A DNA stretch of 56,136 nt from Bacteroidaceae bacterium (GTDB lineage Bacteria; Bacteroidota; Bacteroidia; Bacteroidales; Bacteroidaceae), in the NCBI GenBank assembly GCA_017471185.1, contig JAFUVZ010000059.1:1-56136 (forward strand), read 5' to 3'. The notes beneath the pieces are model-generated. The model ran no database searches. It was not told where the DNA came from and was given only the letters and a program-made list of their open reading frames with translations. Shown here in pieces: positions 35,079-43,678 of the stretch. Each line of letters begins with the position of its first letter. Positions within the stretch are counted from its first letter, which is position 1. The position numbers were made by a program, and so were the translations under genes.

Positions 35079-36029
35079 TTATTTCAACCACACGCGCTCT
35101 CCCACCTCAGGAATATGGTCTTCCGCCATCTTGTTGAGTTTGTAGAGCGTCTTGAGCCTCACGCCATACACCTGTGAGATGGTATGCATGGAGTCACCCT
35201 CGCGCACCACGTGGTAAATCACGTCAGCCACCGTCTTCTTGTTCTTCTCCTTCAGATAGATGATGTCGCCCTCCTCCAGCGTATAGTCGCGCTGCAGGTC
35301 GTTATACTTCGGCAGTTTCTTCCAACTGATATCAAACTCACCGCCCAGCAACCTGAAGGTATCGCCCTCACGCGCCACTACATACGCCAGTCCGTTGGCA
35401 ATCTTCACCTCATGCGGATTAGCCAGCCAAGGTTTCTTCTTCAGCAGCTTCTGCCATTTCTTGGCCTCGCGCTTGCTCATGCCATCGGTGTCATACTTAT
35501 ACAGGTCGTATGTCTCAATGATGGTAATCAGCTTGTTCGCGTAAGAGGGGTCTGTGGCATAACCAGCCTTCTTCAAGCCCTTTGCCCAGCCCTTATAATC
35601 GGTCTTCTTCAGTGAGAAGAGCGATGAGTAGCGTTGGTTGCCCACCAGGAAGAGCGAATGGTCCTGATAGGAATCCTCCACCTTGCGGTATGCTCTGAAA
35701 CATTCGTTAGGCGCGTCATCATTGGCCCTTACGCTTCTGCCCTTCCATCCCAAGCCGCACTTGATGCCGAAGTGGTTGTTGCTCTCGAGTGCCAGCTTGC
35801 TCAGTCCTGCCCCGCTCTCTAAGAGTCCTTGCGCCAAGGTAATACTTGCAGGCACATTGTGTTGCTTCATCTGCTGCACCGCTAAAGGCGCATACTGCTT
35901 GATGTAATTGTTATAGCTTGTATGGCGTCGTTGTGCGGAAACGCTGCCCACTGTCAGCAGGCAAAGCGCCAGGAATATATATAGGTTTCTGTGTCTCACT
36001 TTCCGGTTCTTTTCAGTTTCAGGAAACAA
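35079..36029 (-). CDS. glucosaminidase with LysM domains
   Basis: 316 residues. Signal peptide (IFLALCLLTVGSVSAQ), a FlgJ/glucosaminidase-type catalytic domain (VPASITLAQGLLESGAGLSKLALESNNHFGIKC, with the catalytic Glu in LLESG), and two LysM-like segments (NGLAYVVAREGDTFRLLGGEF; VIYHVVREGDSMHTISQVYGVRLKTLYKLN). It should cleave peptidoglycan in the periplasm or at the cell surface. Divergent from cytidine deaminase. Confidence 0.92.
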   Translation of the reverse strand: MFPETEKNRKVRHRNLYIFLALCLLTVGSVSAQRRHTSYNNYIKQYAPLAVQQMKQHNVPASITLAQGLLESGAGLSKLALESNNHFGIKCGLGWKGRSVRANDDAPNECFRAYRKVEDSYQDHSLFLVGNQRYSSLFSLKKTDYKGWAKGLKKAGYATDPSYANKLITIIETYDLYKYDTDGMSKREAKKWQKLLKKKPWLANPHEVKIANGLAYVVAREGDTFRLLGGEFDISWKKLPKYNDLQRDYTLEEGDIIYLKEKNKKTVADVIYHVVREGDSMHTISQVYGVRLKTLYKLNKMAEDHIPEVGERVWLK

Positions 36030-36096
36030 AATTCAGTAAAAATATTGAAATATGCAATCCCTTTTATATATTTGTAACATAAAAGATACAGAAACC

Positions 36097-36582
36097 ATGA
36101 AAGAACGCAAGATTGAGATACCTGTCAAGGTATATACATACGATGAGTTGAACGAGGGCGACCGCCAGTTGATAGATCGTGCCAAGGAGATGACTTACCA
36201 CAGCTATGCTCCCTATTCCCGTTTCTCAGTAGGTGCAGCCGCCTTGCTGGCTAATGGCGAGACCGTTTGTGGCTCCAACCAGGAGAACGCTGCCTATCCT
36301 TCAGGCCTTTGTGCCGAGCGCACCACCCTTTTCTATGCCAACTCCCGCTATCCCGATGTAGCGGTAAAGGCTCTTGCCATAGCGGCGCGCAATGAGAGCG
36401 GCAAGTTCGTACAATCTCCCTGTTCCCCTTGCGGCGCCTGCCGTCAGGTGATGCTGGAGAGCCAGGCGCGCGGAGGTGAGCCCATGCGCATACTCCTTTA
36501 CGGCACCAGCGGCATCTATGAGCTTTCCTGCGTAGAAGACCTTCTCCCCCTCTGTTTCACTGCGGCGGATATGGAAGTGTAA
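36097..36582 (+). CDS. cdd: cytidine deaminase
   Basis: 161 residues. Zinc motifs are complete: NQENAAYPSGLCAERTT (ligand Cys with catalytic Glu) and PCSPCGACRQVM (two ligand Cys). It salvages cytidine and deoxycytidine to uridine forms. The start MKERKIEIPVKVYT was chosen; the in-frame ATG at 36052 lies in the leader, and the -7-like TATATTTGT overlaps it. Confidence 0.94.
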   Translation: MKERKIEIPVKVYTYDELNEGDRQLIDRAKEMTYHSYAPYSRFSVGAAALLANGETVCGSNQENAAYPSGLCAERTTLFYANSRYPDVAVKALAIAARNESGKFVQSPCSPCGACRQVMLESQARGGEPMRILLYGTSGIYELSCVEDLLPLCFTAADMEV

Positions 36583-36673
36583 TTGTGTAGCGGCTAAAAT
36601 TATCCTTCGTCAAGGTTATTACGGGCTTAAAAGCTCATAAATGATTTAATTTTGAAAAAATAATGCCAAAAGA

Positions 36674-36706
36674 TTTGCGTATGACAGAACTTTCCATTAC
36701 ATTTGC
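36674..36706 (+). promoter_or_regulatory. promoter of tRNA-Ser
   Basis: TTTG (36674-36677) and TACATTTGC (36698-36706) with a 20-base spacer, ending 26 bases before the tRNA. Confidence 0.7.
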
Positions 36707-36732
36707 ACCGCATTTCAGGGGAGATGCGGATT

Positions 36733-36819
36733 GGAAGTTTGGGTGAGTGGCTGAAACCAGCAGTTTGCTAAACTGCCGTACGGGTAACCGTACCGGGGGT
36801 TCGAATCCCCCAGCTTCCG
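36733..36819 (+). tRNA. tRNA-Ser(GCT)
   Basis: 87 bases. Acceptor GGAAGTT pairs with AGCTTCC, anticodon loop TTTGCTAA (anticodon GCT, reading AGC/AGU), a long variable arm (GTACGGGTAACCGTAC) as expected for serine tRNA, T arm GGGGGTTCGAATCCCCC, and discriminator G. CCA is not encoded. The 3' end abuts the mobile element, which makes it a likely integration target. Confidence 0.95.
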
Positions 36820-37115
36820 CTAATGTGTACTGATAATCAGGGAGTTACGCTATTTTACCCCCCTTTTTTTGAAATAAAGAGGTAAAATTGACTTTTTGGA
36901 TGACGTGAGTGAGTATGGGAATAATTATTCTTTTCCCTATTGTTGAATACATTTTGCTGAAGTATTATTATTAATATTCTGCAAAGATTGTTAAAATTTG
37001 ATTAAGCTCCGCTTTGCTTCTAGAGGTTATGCTGAATCAAATTTTCGTCAATTTTGGTTTTATCATTATTTTATCACTTATAACTGTTGTTAAAACATTT
37101 TTTCTTTATAGAAAA

Positions 37116-37191
37116 AACCCCTATAATTATTAATTATTATAGGGGTTATGTTATGAGTCCTAATTTTATAATTAACTAATAAAATTAGGAC
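37116..37191. repeat. two perfect 12-bp inverted repeats near the replication origin
   Basis: AACCCCTATAAT / ATTATAGGGGTT (37116-37127 with 37136-37147) and GTCCTAATTTTA / TAAAATTAGGAC (37157-37168 with 37180-37191). They stand in AT-rich sequence 18 bases before the first iteron and may belong to the origin or terminate an origin transcript. The rest of 36820-37115 is AT-rich with no gene. Confidence 0.8.
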
Positions 37192-37208
37192 GTTAAAATA
37201 GGTGTGTC

Positions 37209-37417
37209 GGTAACGGATTGGGAGTTATTTTTTTTATTTGGTAACGGATTGGGAGTTATTTGGTAACGGATTGGGAGTTATTTTTCATTCCTTACACTTG
37301 CATGTAAAATGTGGTAATAAATATTTACAATAATTCATCGTTATTTTGTGATTTTATATTGTTTTATACTGAAGTAGCCGTTGATATTCATGATTGGTAA
37401 CGGATTGGGAGTTATTT
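37209..37417. other. iterons, probable plasmid replication origin
   Basis: Four identical copies of a 22-base repeat beginning GGTAACGGATTGGGAGTTAT start at 37209, 37240, 37262 and 37396 (two are directly adjacent). They lie in AT-rich sequence 135-340 bases before a Rep gene, the standard layout of an iteron-controlled theta origin. Confidence 0.88.
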
Positions 37418-37552
37418 TGTTTTCTATATATTCAGACTGTTGTCTTCCCTTTTTTTTCGAAGAAGCTGCTGGATTGTTAACTGTAAGAAAAGGGATTTGC
37501 ACTTTGTTTTTATTTTCTCTATATTTGCTGTCGAAATTAAAAACTACACATT

Positions 37553-38677
37553 ATGGCGGTACGAATTACTAAAAAGACATTGCCAGAGAAACTCTTTCCA
37601 AAGAAAGAACACTACAGTTGGTTAATACAGCCAGCAGCTCTCACATTCATGCGGTATGACTATTCCGTGCATGAGCAGCGAATATACGCTACTATCATTG
37701 AAGTTCTTCAAAAATCTTTCAACGACGAAAAGAATAACGTCTTCCGCAACGGTTATCCAGAGAACCGTTTGTTACTCGAAAATTCTTGGGATGACTTTCG
37801 AAAGGATTTCGACCAAAAAGACGTTGAATATGAAAAGTCGATGGACTCCCTGCCTATCAAGATTATGATGAAAGACTTCGGTGTACCCTCCAATCATTAT
37901 GACCAGTTGAAAAGAGATTTTGTCAATTTTGGTTCTTCGCCAGTAGGCTTGAGGATTATAGGCAGCAAGGGTGTAGAGTGGATCGAGTACCAATGCCTTT
38001 GTCGTATGAGGATTCCGACAAACTTGCAGCGCATAAACCGTGTTTATGCGTTATTCACGAAGCCTGTTGCCTTAGAAATGTACCGTGCCATGCACGCAGG
38101 TTATACAACCTTCATGAAAGAAGTGATATTGAAATCCCAGAGTAAGTATACTCCAAGGATATATATGTTCCTTAGCGCTTACCCTAACAAACAGTCCTGT
38201 TTTATTCCATACGAGGAACTTCGACTGTATCTGAGGCTAGATGTAAGTTACAAAGATTTTAAGAATTTCAAAGATAAAATCCTGTGCGTCGCCTGTGAAG
38301 AACTTAAAATATTGTACAACAAAGGTCTGTCCAATTTGTATTTTGATTACAGCCCCGTATTTGATGGGGATCAGGTTTCCGGTATTAGTTTCCAAATTAA
38401 GCGATTCGACAATATAAAAGAAATCGAAATCCCTTATTATGACGATATTCTAAAGAAAAACCTATTCAGGTTGTTGACCGTTTATTGTGGCTGTACTGAT
38501 AAAACGGCATCATTCATTATAGATAAATCTGATAACGATTCATATCAGCAGATTTGTCTGAAGATTGATGAACTTTACGAGAAATTTTCCTCGGAATTCT
38601 GTAAAGTTTCCGACATGGAAGCTTATACATTGAAGGTGTTTGAGAATTTCTTTAAATCTAATTCTAAAGCTGTGTGA
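37553..38677 (+). CDS. replication initiator (RepB/Rep_3 family)
   Basis: 374 residues. LIQPAALTFMRYDYSVHEQRIYATIIEVLQKS and ALFTKPVALEMYRAMHAGYTTFMKEVILKSQSKYTPRIYMFLSAY follow the two winged-helix domains of iteron-binding Rep proteins in Bacteroidota plasmids. It would bind the four upstream iterons and start replication. Promoter-like TATATTTGC at 37520-37528. The next gene begins 1 base after the stop, so they are coupled. Confidence 0.87.
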   Translation: MAVRITKKTLPEKLFPKKEHYSWLIQPAALTFMRYDYSVHEQRIYATIIEVLQKSFNDEKNNVFRNGYPENRLLLENSWDDFRKDFDQKDVEYEKSMDSLPIKIMMKDFGVPSNHYDQLKRDFVNFGSSPVGLRIIGSKGVEWIEYQCLCRMRIPTNLQRINRVYALFTKPVALEMYRAMHAGYTTFMKEVILKSQSKYTPRIYMFLSAYPNKQSCFIPYEELRLYLRLDVSYKDFKNFKDKILCVACEELKILYNKGLSNLYFDYSPVFDGDQVSGISFQIKRFDNIKEIEIPYYDDILKKNLFRLLTVYCGCTDKTASFIIDKSDNDSYQQICLKIDELYEKFSSEFCKVSDMEAYTLKVFENFFKSNSKAV

Positions 38678-38678
38678 C

Positions 38679-39146
38679 ATGGTGTTTACTGAGGTTGAGA
38701 GGAAATTGACAGTTCTTCATGAGAAGAAACTTGTGGTGCCATATTTTGCGCCAGGCTTTTCTATGTCTAACACAGCCATAAGGACGATTATAAATCATGG
38801 CAACTATCGTATGGATAGTTTTATCGATTATGTATTTTCTCTTGGACTGTATGTGACCATGAATACGTATGTCATAATTTCCATGGAGGAACTATCTTTC
38901 GTTTTAGTCAAGACAAGGAAGGAGTTGGGGTATCTTCAGAAGGATATTCTTGCAATGGTGCAGAATAAATACCCATCATTCACTCCATCTAGGATTTGTT
39001 CTGTTGAAAATGGCAGAAATGTTCAGAGAAAAACATTTCTTGCATATTGCACAGCTTTGGAAAGTATTTATAAAGAACCGTATAAATGGGATTTATGTGT
39101 TGGGAGTAATTCTCATCTTACAGATGATGATTTAAGTCTTATTTAA
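38679..39146 (+). CDS. hypothetical protein with XRE-like helix-turn-helix
   Basis: 155 residues. The C-terminal half (LVKTRKELGYLQKDILAMVQNKYPSFTPSRICSVENGRNVQRKTFLAYCTALESIY) matches an XRE-type HTH. The N-terminal half is unrecognised. It starts 1 base after rep and may control replication or copy number. A convergent hairpin terminator follows. Confidence 0.65.
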   Translation: MVFTEVERKLTVLHEKKLVVPYFAPGFSMSNTAIRTIINHGNYRMDSFIDYVFSLGLYVTMNTYVIISMEELSFVLVKTRKELGYLQKDILAMVQNKYPSFTPSRICSVENGRNVQRKTFLAYCTALESIYKEPYKWDLCVGSNSHLTDDDLSLI

Positions 39147-39170
39147 TACATTGTATTTATTGTCCGCAAT

Positions 39171-39210
39171 ATTGGGGAGGTGCTACAAATATAGCATCTC
39201 CCCAATTTTA
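39171..39210. terminator. bidirectional hairpin between convergent genes
   Basis: A 15-bp stem ATTGGGGAGGTGCTA / TAGCATCTCCCCAAT (one G-T pair) with a short loop, followed by TTTTA on the plus strand. It overlaps the stop codon of the recombinase gene. Confidence 0.8.
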
Positions 39211-39813
39211 TGACTTCCATTCTTTTTTTGGTCTTCCCGGGTTTTCTCTTAGTTTTACCTTACCTGTCCGGAGATATCTGTAAAGAGTTGCTGTTGAGAT
39301 TTTCAGCGACTGGCAGATGTCATCAGATGTCATTTTCTGCTTATACAAATCACATGCTGCCTTTGCCACAATCTTCCTGTCTTCTGTTAAACCTTTCCTT
39401 CTTCCTAACTGAACACCTCGTTCTCTTGCTGCAGCAAGACCTGCATTTGTTCTCTCTATCATTAGATTTCTTTCAAGCTCTGCGAAGGCTCCTACGATAG
39501 ATAGGAAACAGATACCCATTGGTGTGGTAGTATCAATGTTGTTGGTCAGACATATGAAATCTACCTGTCTCTTTCTGAATTCTTCAATCAAAGACAAAAG
39601 GTGACTCAGACTTCTTGCCAGTCTGTCTAATTTCCAAACCACCAACTGGTCACCTTGTCGAAGATACTTCATCATTTTTTCCAATTCCGGTCTCTCTTTT
39701 ACCGAACTTTTCTTTTCCTTGTAAATAATGTCACAGCCAGCTTTTTCCAAAGCCGAAATCTGTAAATCCAAATTTTGGTCAGTCGTACTGACACGTGCAT
39801 AGCCAATTTTCAT
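39208..39813 (-). CDS. serine recombinase (resolvase/invertase)
   Basis: 201 residues. N-terminal catalytic domain MKIGYARVSTTDQNLDLQISAL with the nucleophile Ser 9 (ARVST), VWKLDRLARS, FAELERNLMIERTNAG; C-terminal HTH SDDICQSLKISTATLYRYLRTG. Small resolvases resolve plasmid multimers or invert DNA; here multimer resolution next to rep is the simplest role. A -7 box TAAATTTGT lies on the minus strand at 39837-39845. Confidence 0.92.
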   Translation of the reverse strand: MKIGYARVSTTDQNLDLQISALEKAGCDIIYKEKKSSVKERPELEKMMKYLRQGDQLVVWKLDRLARSLSHLLSLIEEFRKRQVDFICLTNNIDTTTPMGICFLSIVGAFAELERNLMIERTNAGLAAARERGVQLGRRKGLTEDRKIVAKAACDLYKQKMTSDDICQSLKISTATLYRYLRTGKVKLRENPGRPKKEWKS

Positions 39814-39920
39814 AATATCTCAAAAAATAAGTTAGTACAAATTTAGTCAATTAATAATCTTTTCACAAAAGGAAGGATTATTGACACAATAAATAGTAAG
39901 TGTAAATAACTGATATATAA

Positions 39921-40403
39921 ATGTTTGCGAAGTTCGTAATAATTTTATTGGCTGTAGTGCTATGCTATTATGCCGCTGTTGTACTGTATGACATTTACTT
40001 TACTCACGACAGAAAAAAAAGGAACGAGGAGGTGATAATAGACATTTCCAAGGTGGTGGAGGAATATGAGCCGGTAGATGCAAGAAACCTGGTAAGGAAA
40101 GAAGAAGAACAGAACAGGACAATGGAGACGGGGGGCAGGAGTGAGGCGGAAACAGCGATAATGGCTGAAAGAAGCCAGGAGCTCGAAGAGGAAGAGGAGA
40201 TAGAGGAGATGGATGACGAGGAGAAGAGATATGAGGAACTGTCAGAAAGTGATGAAGACTACGCTCCGATAAACACCAGCTATGAATATACACCTTTAGA
40301 GTTCAAGAAAATGCTTGAAGATGCTGGAGGAGAAAAAGACTTGTTCGCAAGCGTATTCACCGAAGCGACATACACAGAAGAGAAAGAAGAAGCATATAGA
40401 TAA
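39921..40403 (+). CDS. membrane-anchored acidic hypothetical protein
   Basis: 160 residues. One N-terminal membrane segment (MFAKFVIILLAVVLCYYAAVVLYDIYF) then a cytoplasmic-type stretch rich in Glu (EEEEEIEEMDDEEKRYEELSE). It precedes the DUF4134 gene by 33 bases, so it may be a conjugation-cluster component, but no family was recognised. Confidence 0.6.
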   Translation: MFAKFVIILLAVVLCYYAAVVLYDIYFTHDRKKRNEEVIIDISKVVEEYEPVDARNLVRKEEEQNRTMETGGRSEAETAIMAERSQELEEEEEIEEMDDEEKRYEELSESDEDYAPINTSYEYTPLEFKKMLEDAGGEKDLFASVFTEATYTEEKEEAYR

Positions 40404-40436
40404 TTTTATTGTTTAACTTTTAAAAGGAGATTTTTT

Positions 40437-40799
40437 ATGAAAAAAAATTTTATGAAAACCATCAGTAAAATGAGGAAATCAATGTCACCAGCACTGGTAA
40501 GGTGCATGGTGGTGGCGGTGTGTATGCTGGCGGTAGCCGGTGATATATACGCAGGCAGTGCTGGAGCAAGTCAAGTTCAAAATGCTATTGAGACTGATAT
40601 AGGTGCATACTGGGGCCCTACAAAGCTTGGCTTGAGAATTATCGGCGGTATATTGGCGGGTGTAGGTGGATTCCGTGTATACAACAAATGGTCAAACGGT
40701 GATCAGGATGTACAGAAGACAATGGTGTCATGGATAGGAGGTATAGCTTTCGTGCTATTGGTTCCGACGATTATTGAAGCTGTGTTCGGGATAGGATAA
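40437..40799 (+). CDS. DUF4134 family protein (TraE/VirB2-like pilin)
   Basis: 120 residues. A signal-like N-terminus (VRCMVVAVCMLAVAGDIYAG) and two hydrophobic helices (LGLRIIGGILAGVGGFRVYNKW and TMVSWIGGIAFVLLVPTIIEAVFG). This is the DUF4134 pattern, corresponding to TraE of Bacteroides conjugative transposons, a VirB2-like pilin. The DUF4133 gene follows by 8 bases as in those elements. Confidence 0.85.
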   Translation: MKKNFMKTISKMRKSMSPALVRCMVVAVCMLAVAGDIYAGSAGASQVQNAIETDIGAYWGPTKLGLRIIGGILAGVGGFRVYNKWSNGDQDVQKTMVSWIGGIAFVLLVPTIIEAVFGIG

Positions 40800-40807
40800 T
40801 AATAAAA

Positions 40808-41098
40808 ATGGAAAACAGGGAATTTAATGTCTATAAGGGACTACAAAAACCAATCGTACTCTTCGGACTCAAAGGCTCGAACATAGCTTGGGCAGCGGGG
40901 ACGATAGCGGCGGTAGCGATCGTGTTTATCTTGGCGTCATCAATGACCGGGACAGTGCCGTCAATATTGGCGGCACTGGTACCGGCAGCAGTGGGCGGGT
41001 ACAAGATAAACTACAAGGCGAAAAACGGACTGCACGAGAAGAAAAGGCACAAGGGCGTGATATTGGTAAGGAAGACAATGTCTCCTCTGGTGAAATAA
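40808..41098 (+). CDS. DUF4133 family protein (TraF/VirB3-like)
   Basis: 96 residues, two hydrophobic segments after the N-terminal YKGLQKPIVLFGLKGSNIAWAAG. This matches DUF4133, corresponding to TraF of CTnDOT-type elements and VirB3 in type IV secretion. In conjugative elements a VirB4-like TraG normally follows; here it does not. Confidence 0.85.
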   Translation: MENREFNVYKGLQKPIVLFGLKGSNIAWAAGTIAAVAIVFILASSMTGTVPSILAALVPAAVGGYKINYKAKNGLHEKKRHKGVILVRKTMSPLVK

Positions 41099-41132
41099 CA
41101 AAACAGTAAGATACTGAAATAAAAATGGGCTT

Positions 41133-41378
41133 ATGAACTACGTTGAGAAAATAATGAAACTGGAAGAACTGACCGACAGGATAAAGAAAGGCCGGACAGG
41201 AACTCAGATCCAGCTGGCAAAGGAGATGCATACGTCCAAGACCTCACTCAACCGATGGTTCAGTGAGCTGAAAGACATGGGTGCGGAAATAGAGTTCGAC
41301 AGAATCATGAACACCTATTATATTAATAACGAGTTCACCATCCATGTGGAGGTGACAGTAAACGACAGAAGACAATGA
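41133..41378 (+). CDS. small helix-turn-helix protein
   Basis: 81 residues. MKLEELTDRIKKGRTGTQIQLAKEMHTSKTSLNRWFSELKDMGAEIEFDRIMNTYYI fits an HTH_11/DeoR-type DNA-binding domain with a short wing. It may regulate the downstream GldK-fimbrillin array (inference from position). The start could also be the second ATG at 41154. Overlaps the next frame by 4 bases. Confidence 0.6.
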   Translation: MNYVEKIMKLEELTDRIKKGRTGTQIQLAKEMHTSKTSLNRWFSELKDMGAEIEFDRIMNTYYINNEFTIHVEVTVNDRRQ

Positions 41379-41644
41379 AAGCGAACCTGGTCATATCCGT
41401 CATCATAGACGGTAAGGACGTATCGACGACATTCGGTACGAAAGAGATAGAAGGCATGGACCCTGCACTGATGGCACAGCTGCTGAAGGTGTTCGGAGAC
41501 ACACAGAAGAAGACAAAGGCCACAGTGGAAAGGTACTATGGCACGGAAGAGACAACGGATGGACAGGAAGGACGTCCGGAAGAGACACAGGCAGGAGATG
41601 AAGACCGCCAGCCTGCTGAGGAAAAGGAGAACGGAACGGTCTGA
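41375..41644 (+). CDS. small hypothetical protein with acidic tail
   Basis: 89 residues. NLVISVIIDGKDVSTTFGTKEIEGMDPALMAQLLKVFGDTQKKTKATVERYYG then a charged tail. No family recognised. It overlaps the HTH gene by 4 bases and ends 22 bases before the GldK-like start, so all three are probably one transcript. Confidence 0.55.
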   Translation: MKANLVISVIIDGKDVSTTFGTKEIEGMDPALMAQLLKVFGDTQKKTKATVERYYGTEETTDGQEGRPEETQAGDEDRQPAEEKENGTV

Positions 41645-41666
41645 ACAGAAACATCCTCATGAAATC

Positions 41667-43649
41667 ATGAAAAAGGCAATTTGCAGACAATACGGGAGAG
41701 GCACCGCGGCGGTGGCACTGGCAGTCCTGCTGCTAACGACAGGGACGGTGACGAGCGCAGGGACAGCCAGGGCACAGAAGGACGGCGTATATACCAACGC
41801 CTTCCGTGACAACTGGGAGGTGTCATTCGGTGCGGAGGGGATGTCATTCTTCTCCGGAAGGGAGAAAGGGACGGGACTGTCAAAGAACCCGTTCAAGGAC
41901 TTCCGCACGTCACTGGGCGCGGCGGCGTCAGTGACTAAATGGTTCACACCGCAGATAGGACTGCGCACGAAAGCGTCAGGATACTGGGGGAAGGCGTTCT
42001 CCATAAACGGGGACGGCACGCCGGAGAAAGAGACGGTGCGGTTCTACTCCTTCCAGGAACAGGTGATGGTCAACCTGACCAACATCATCTGGGGATACCG
42101 TCAGGCACGCAGATGGGACCTCATACCGTACGCGGGAGCGGGATTCGTACGCATAGCCTCACACAACGAGAACTCCCTGGGAGCGTCACTGGGCGTGAGG
42201 AACACACTCAGGATCGGCAGCCATGTCAAGCTGCACCTCGACGCAGGGGTGAGCTTCGCCGGAGAGAACTACAGGTCGGCAGGGCTGAGGACAGTCATGG
42301 GCAAGTACCGATGGTACTCACTCGAAGCGGGGCTGACATTCAGCCTGGGACGGAGGACGTGGACGACGGCAGGCAGCAGATACGCCGCACAGTCACCGCA
42401 GCTGTACCCCGTCAGCGGACGGAAGGCACGCAAGGCGGCAGGGTCACTGGCGGACGCTGAATACACGCACATAACGGCACAGGGGCCGGTACCGGAAGGG
42501 ATGGCGCTCGTGAGCCGCGGACACGTACGCATGGGAATAGGCGACCGTGACAGCCTGTGGGACGCGCAGACACCCCTGCGCGACATATCGGTGGATGACT
42601 TCTGGATGGACCGCACGGAGGTTACGAACGCACAGTACAGGGCGTTCATAGACGATGTGAAGGAAAGGCTCGTCATGTCAATGGTGACTGACTCCACGTC
42701 ACTGTACTTCGGTGACAGGACGGGAGCGGAGGAGAGCCTGTACAGGACAAACGCCGTGACGGGAGAGAAGACTCTCGACGGCGGCAGGCTGCTGTTCAGC
42801 TACGAGACATACGACCGTCTGGAATCCATGAGGAAGGAATACAGGGAAGGCGTACCGGTGACAAAGGACACCGCATACATAGACAACGGCAGGATCATAC
42901 GCCAGAGGCTGACAAGGCCGCACACGTCGGAATATGACTTCGTAAACACATACATAACCCAGATATACCCCGACACCACGGTGTGGGTGAACGATTTCCC
43001 AGGCGCGGACAACGGGCTGTACGCGAGGTACTACTTCTCACACCCGGACTATAAGGACTATCCCGTCGTAGGCGTGACATGGGAGCAGGCGATGGCATAC
43101 TGCGCATGGCGCACGCAGAAGATGATGGAGGAGATGGGTGACGCATACGGAGACACGCAGCCGTTCCGCCTGCCTACGGAGGCAGAATGGGAATATGCGG
43201 CGAGAGGAAACGGACAGGACACCTTCCCCTGGGAAGAGGCGCAGGCCGGACAGGGAAGAGCGATGTTCAAGGCCAACTTCATGGCGGCGGAGGGTGACTA
43301 CACACGAGACGGCAACATCATAACCTCACGCGTGGGAATATTCCCCGCAAACGGCAACGGACTGTACGACATGGCGGGCAACGTGGCGGAATGGACGATG
43401 ACGCCTTACACCGTGAGGGGCGTGGACGGGACAAGCAACATCAACCCCTACCTGGAGGATAAGGACAACACCGTGAGGAGCGTACGCGGCGGGTCATGGA
43501 AAGACCCGGAGAGCCATATACGCTCAGCATGGAGGCAGAAGGAATACAAGGACACTCCAAGGTCATACATAGGCTTCCGCTGCGTGAGACCGATAGCCTC
43601 CAAGCCATCAGAGAAAGCGGTGGTGGTCATCACCGGCAGGAAAAGATAA
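41667..43649 (+). CDS. GldK/PorK-like protein fused to an N-terminal beta-barrel
   Basis: 660 residues. Signal peptide ending TSAGTARAQ; residues about 45-230 are alternating strands (NWEVSFGAEGMSFF, WFTPQIGLRTKASGYWG, WYSLEAGLTFSLGRR), an OmpA-like outer-membrane barrel. Residues about 275-640 are the FGE-sulfatase (SUMF1) fold seen in GldK/GldJ/PorK: PEGMALVSRGHVRMGI, VTNAQYRAFI, PTEAEWEYAARG (503-514), LYDMAGNVAEW (566-576), RGGSW and GFRCVR. Canonical GldK is a lipoprotein; this one has no lipobox cysteine and uses a barrel instead. It starts the GldK-L-M-N order of type IX secretion and gliding. Confidence 0.85.
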   Translation: MKKAICRQYGRGTAAVALAVLLLTTGTVTSAGTARAQKDGVYTNAFRDNWEVSFGAEGMSFFSGREKGTGLSKNPFKDFRTSLGAAASVTKWFTPQIGLRTKASGYWGKAFSINGDGTPEKETVRFYSFQEQVMVNLTNIIWGYRQARRWDLIPYAGAGFVRIASHNENSLGASLGVRNTLRIGSHVKLHLDAGVSFAGENYRSAGLRTVMGKYRWYSLEAGLTFSLGRRTWTTAGSRYAAQSPQLYPVSGRKARKAAGSLADAEYTHITAQGPVPEGMALVSRGHVRMGIGDRDSLWDAQTPLRDISVDDFWMDRTEVTNAQYRAFIDDVKERLVMSMVTDSTSLYFGDRTGAEESLYRTNAVTGEKTLDGGRLLFSYETYDRLESMRKEYREGVPVTKDTAYIDNGRIIRQRLTRPHTSEYDFVNTYITQIYPDTTVWVNDFPGADNGLYARYYFSHPDYKDYPVVGVTWEQAMAYCAWRTQKMMEEMGDAYGDTQPFRLPTEAEWEYAARGNGQDTFPWEEAQAGQGRAMFKANFMAAEGDYTRDGNIITSRVGIFPANGNGLYDMAGNVAEWTMTPYTVRGVDGTSNINPYLEDKDNTVRSVRGGSWKDPESHIRSAWRQKEYKDTPRSYIGFRCVRPIASKPSEKAVVVITGRKR

Positions 43650-43678
43650 CAATATCAACAAGACAAACGGTAACGGTT

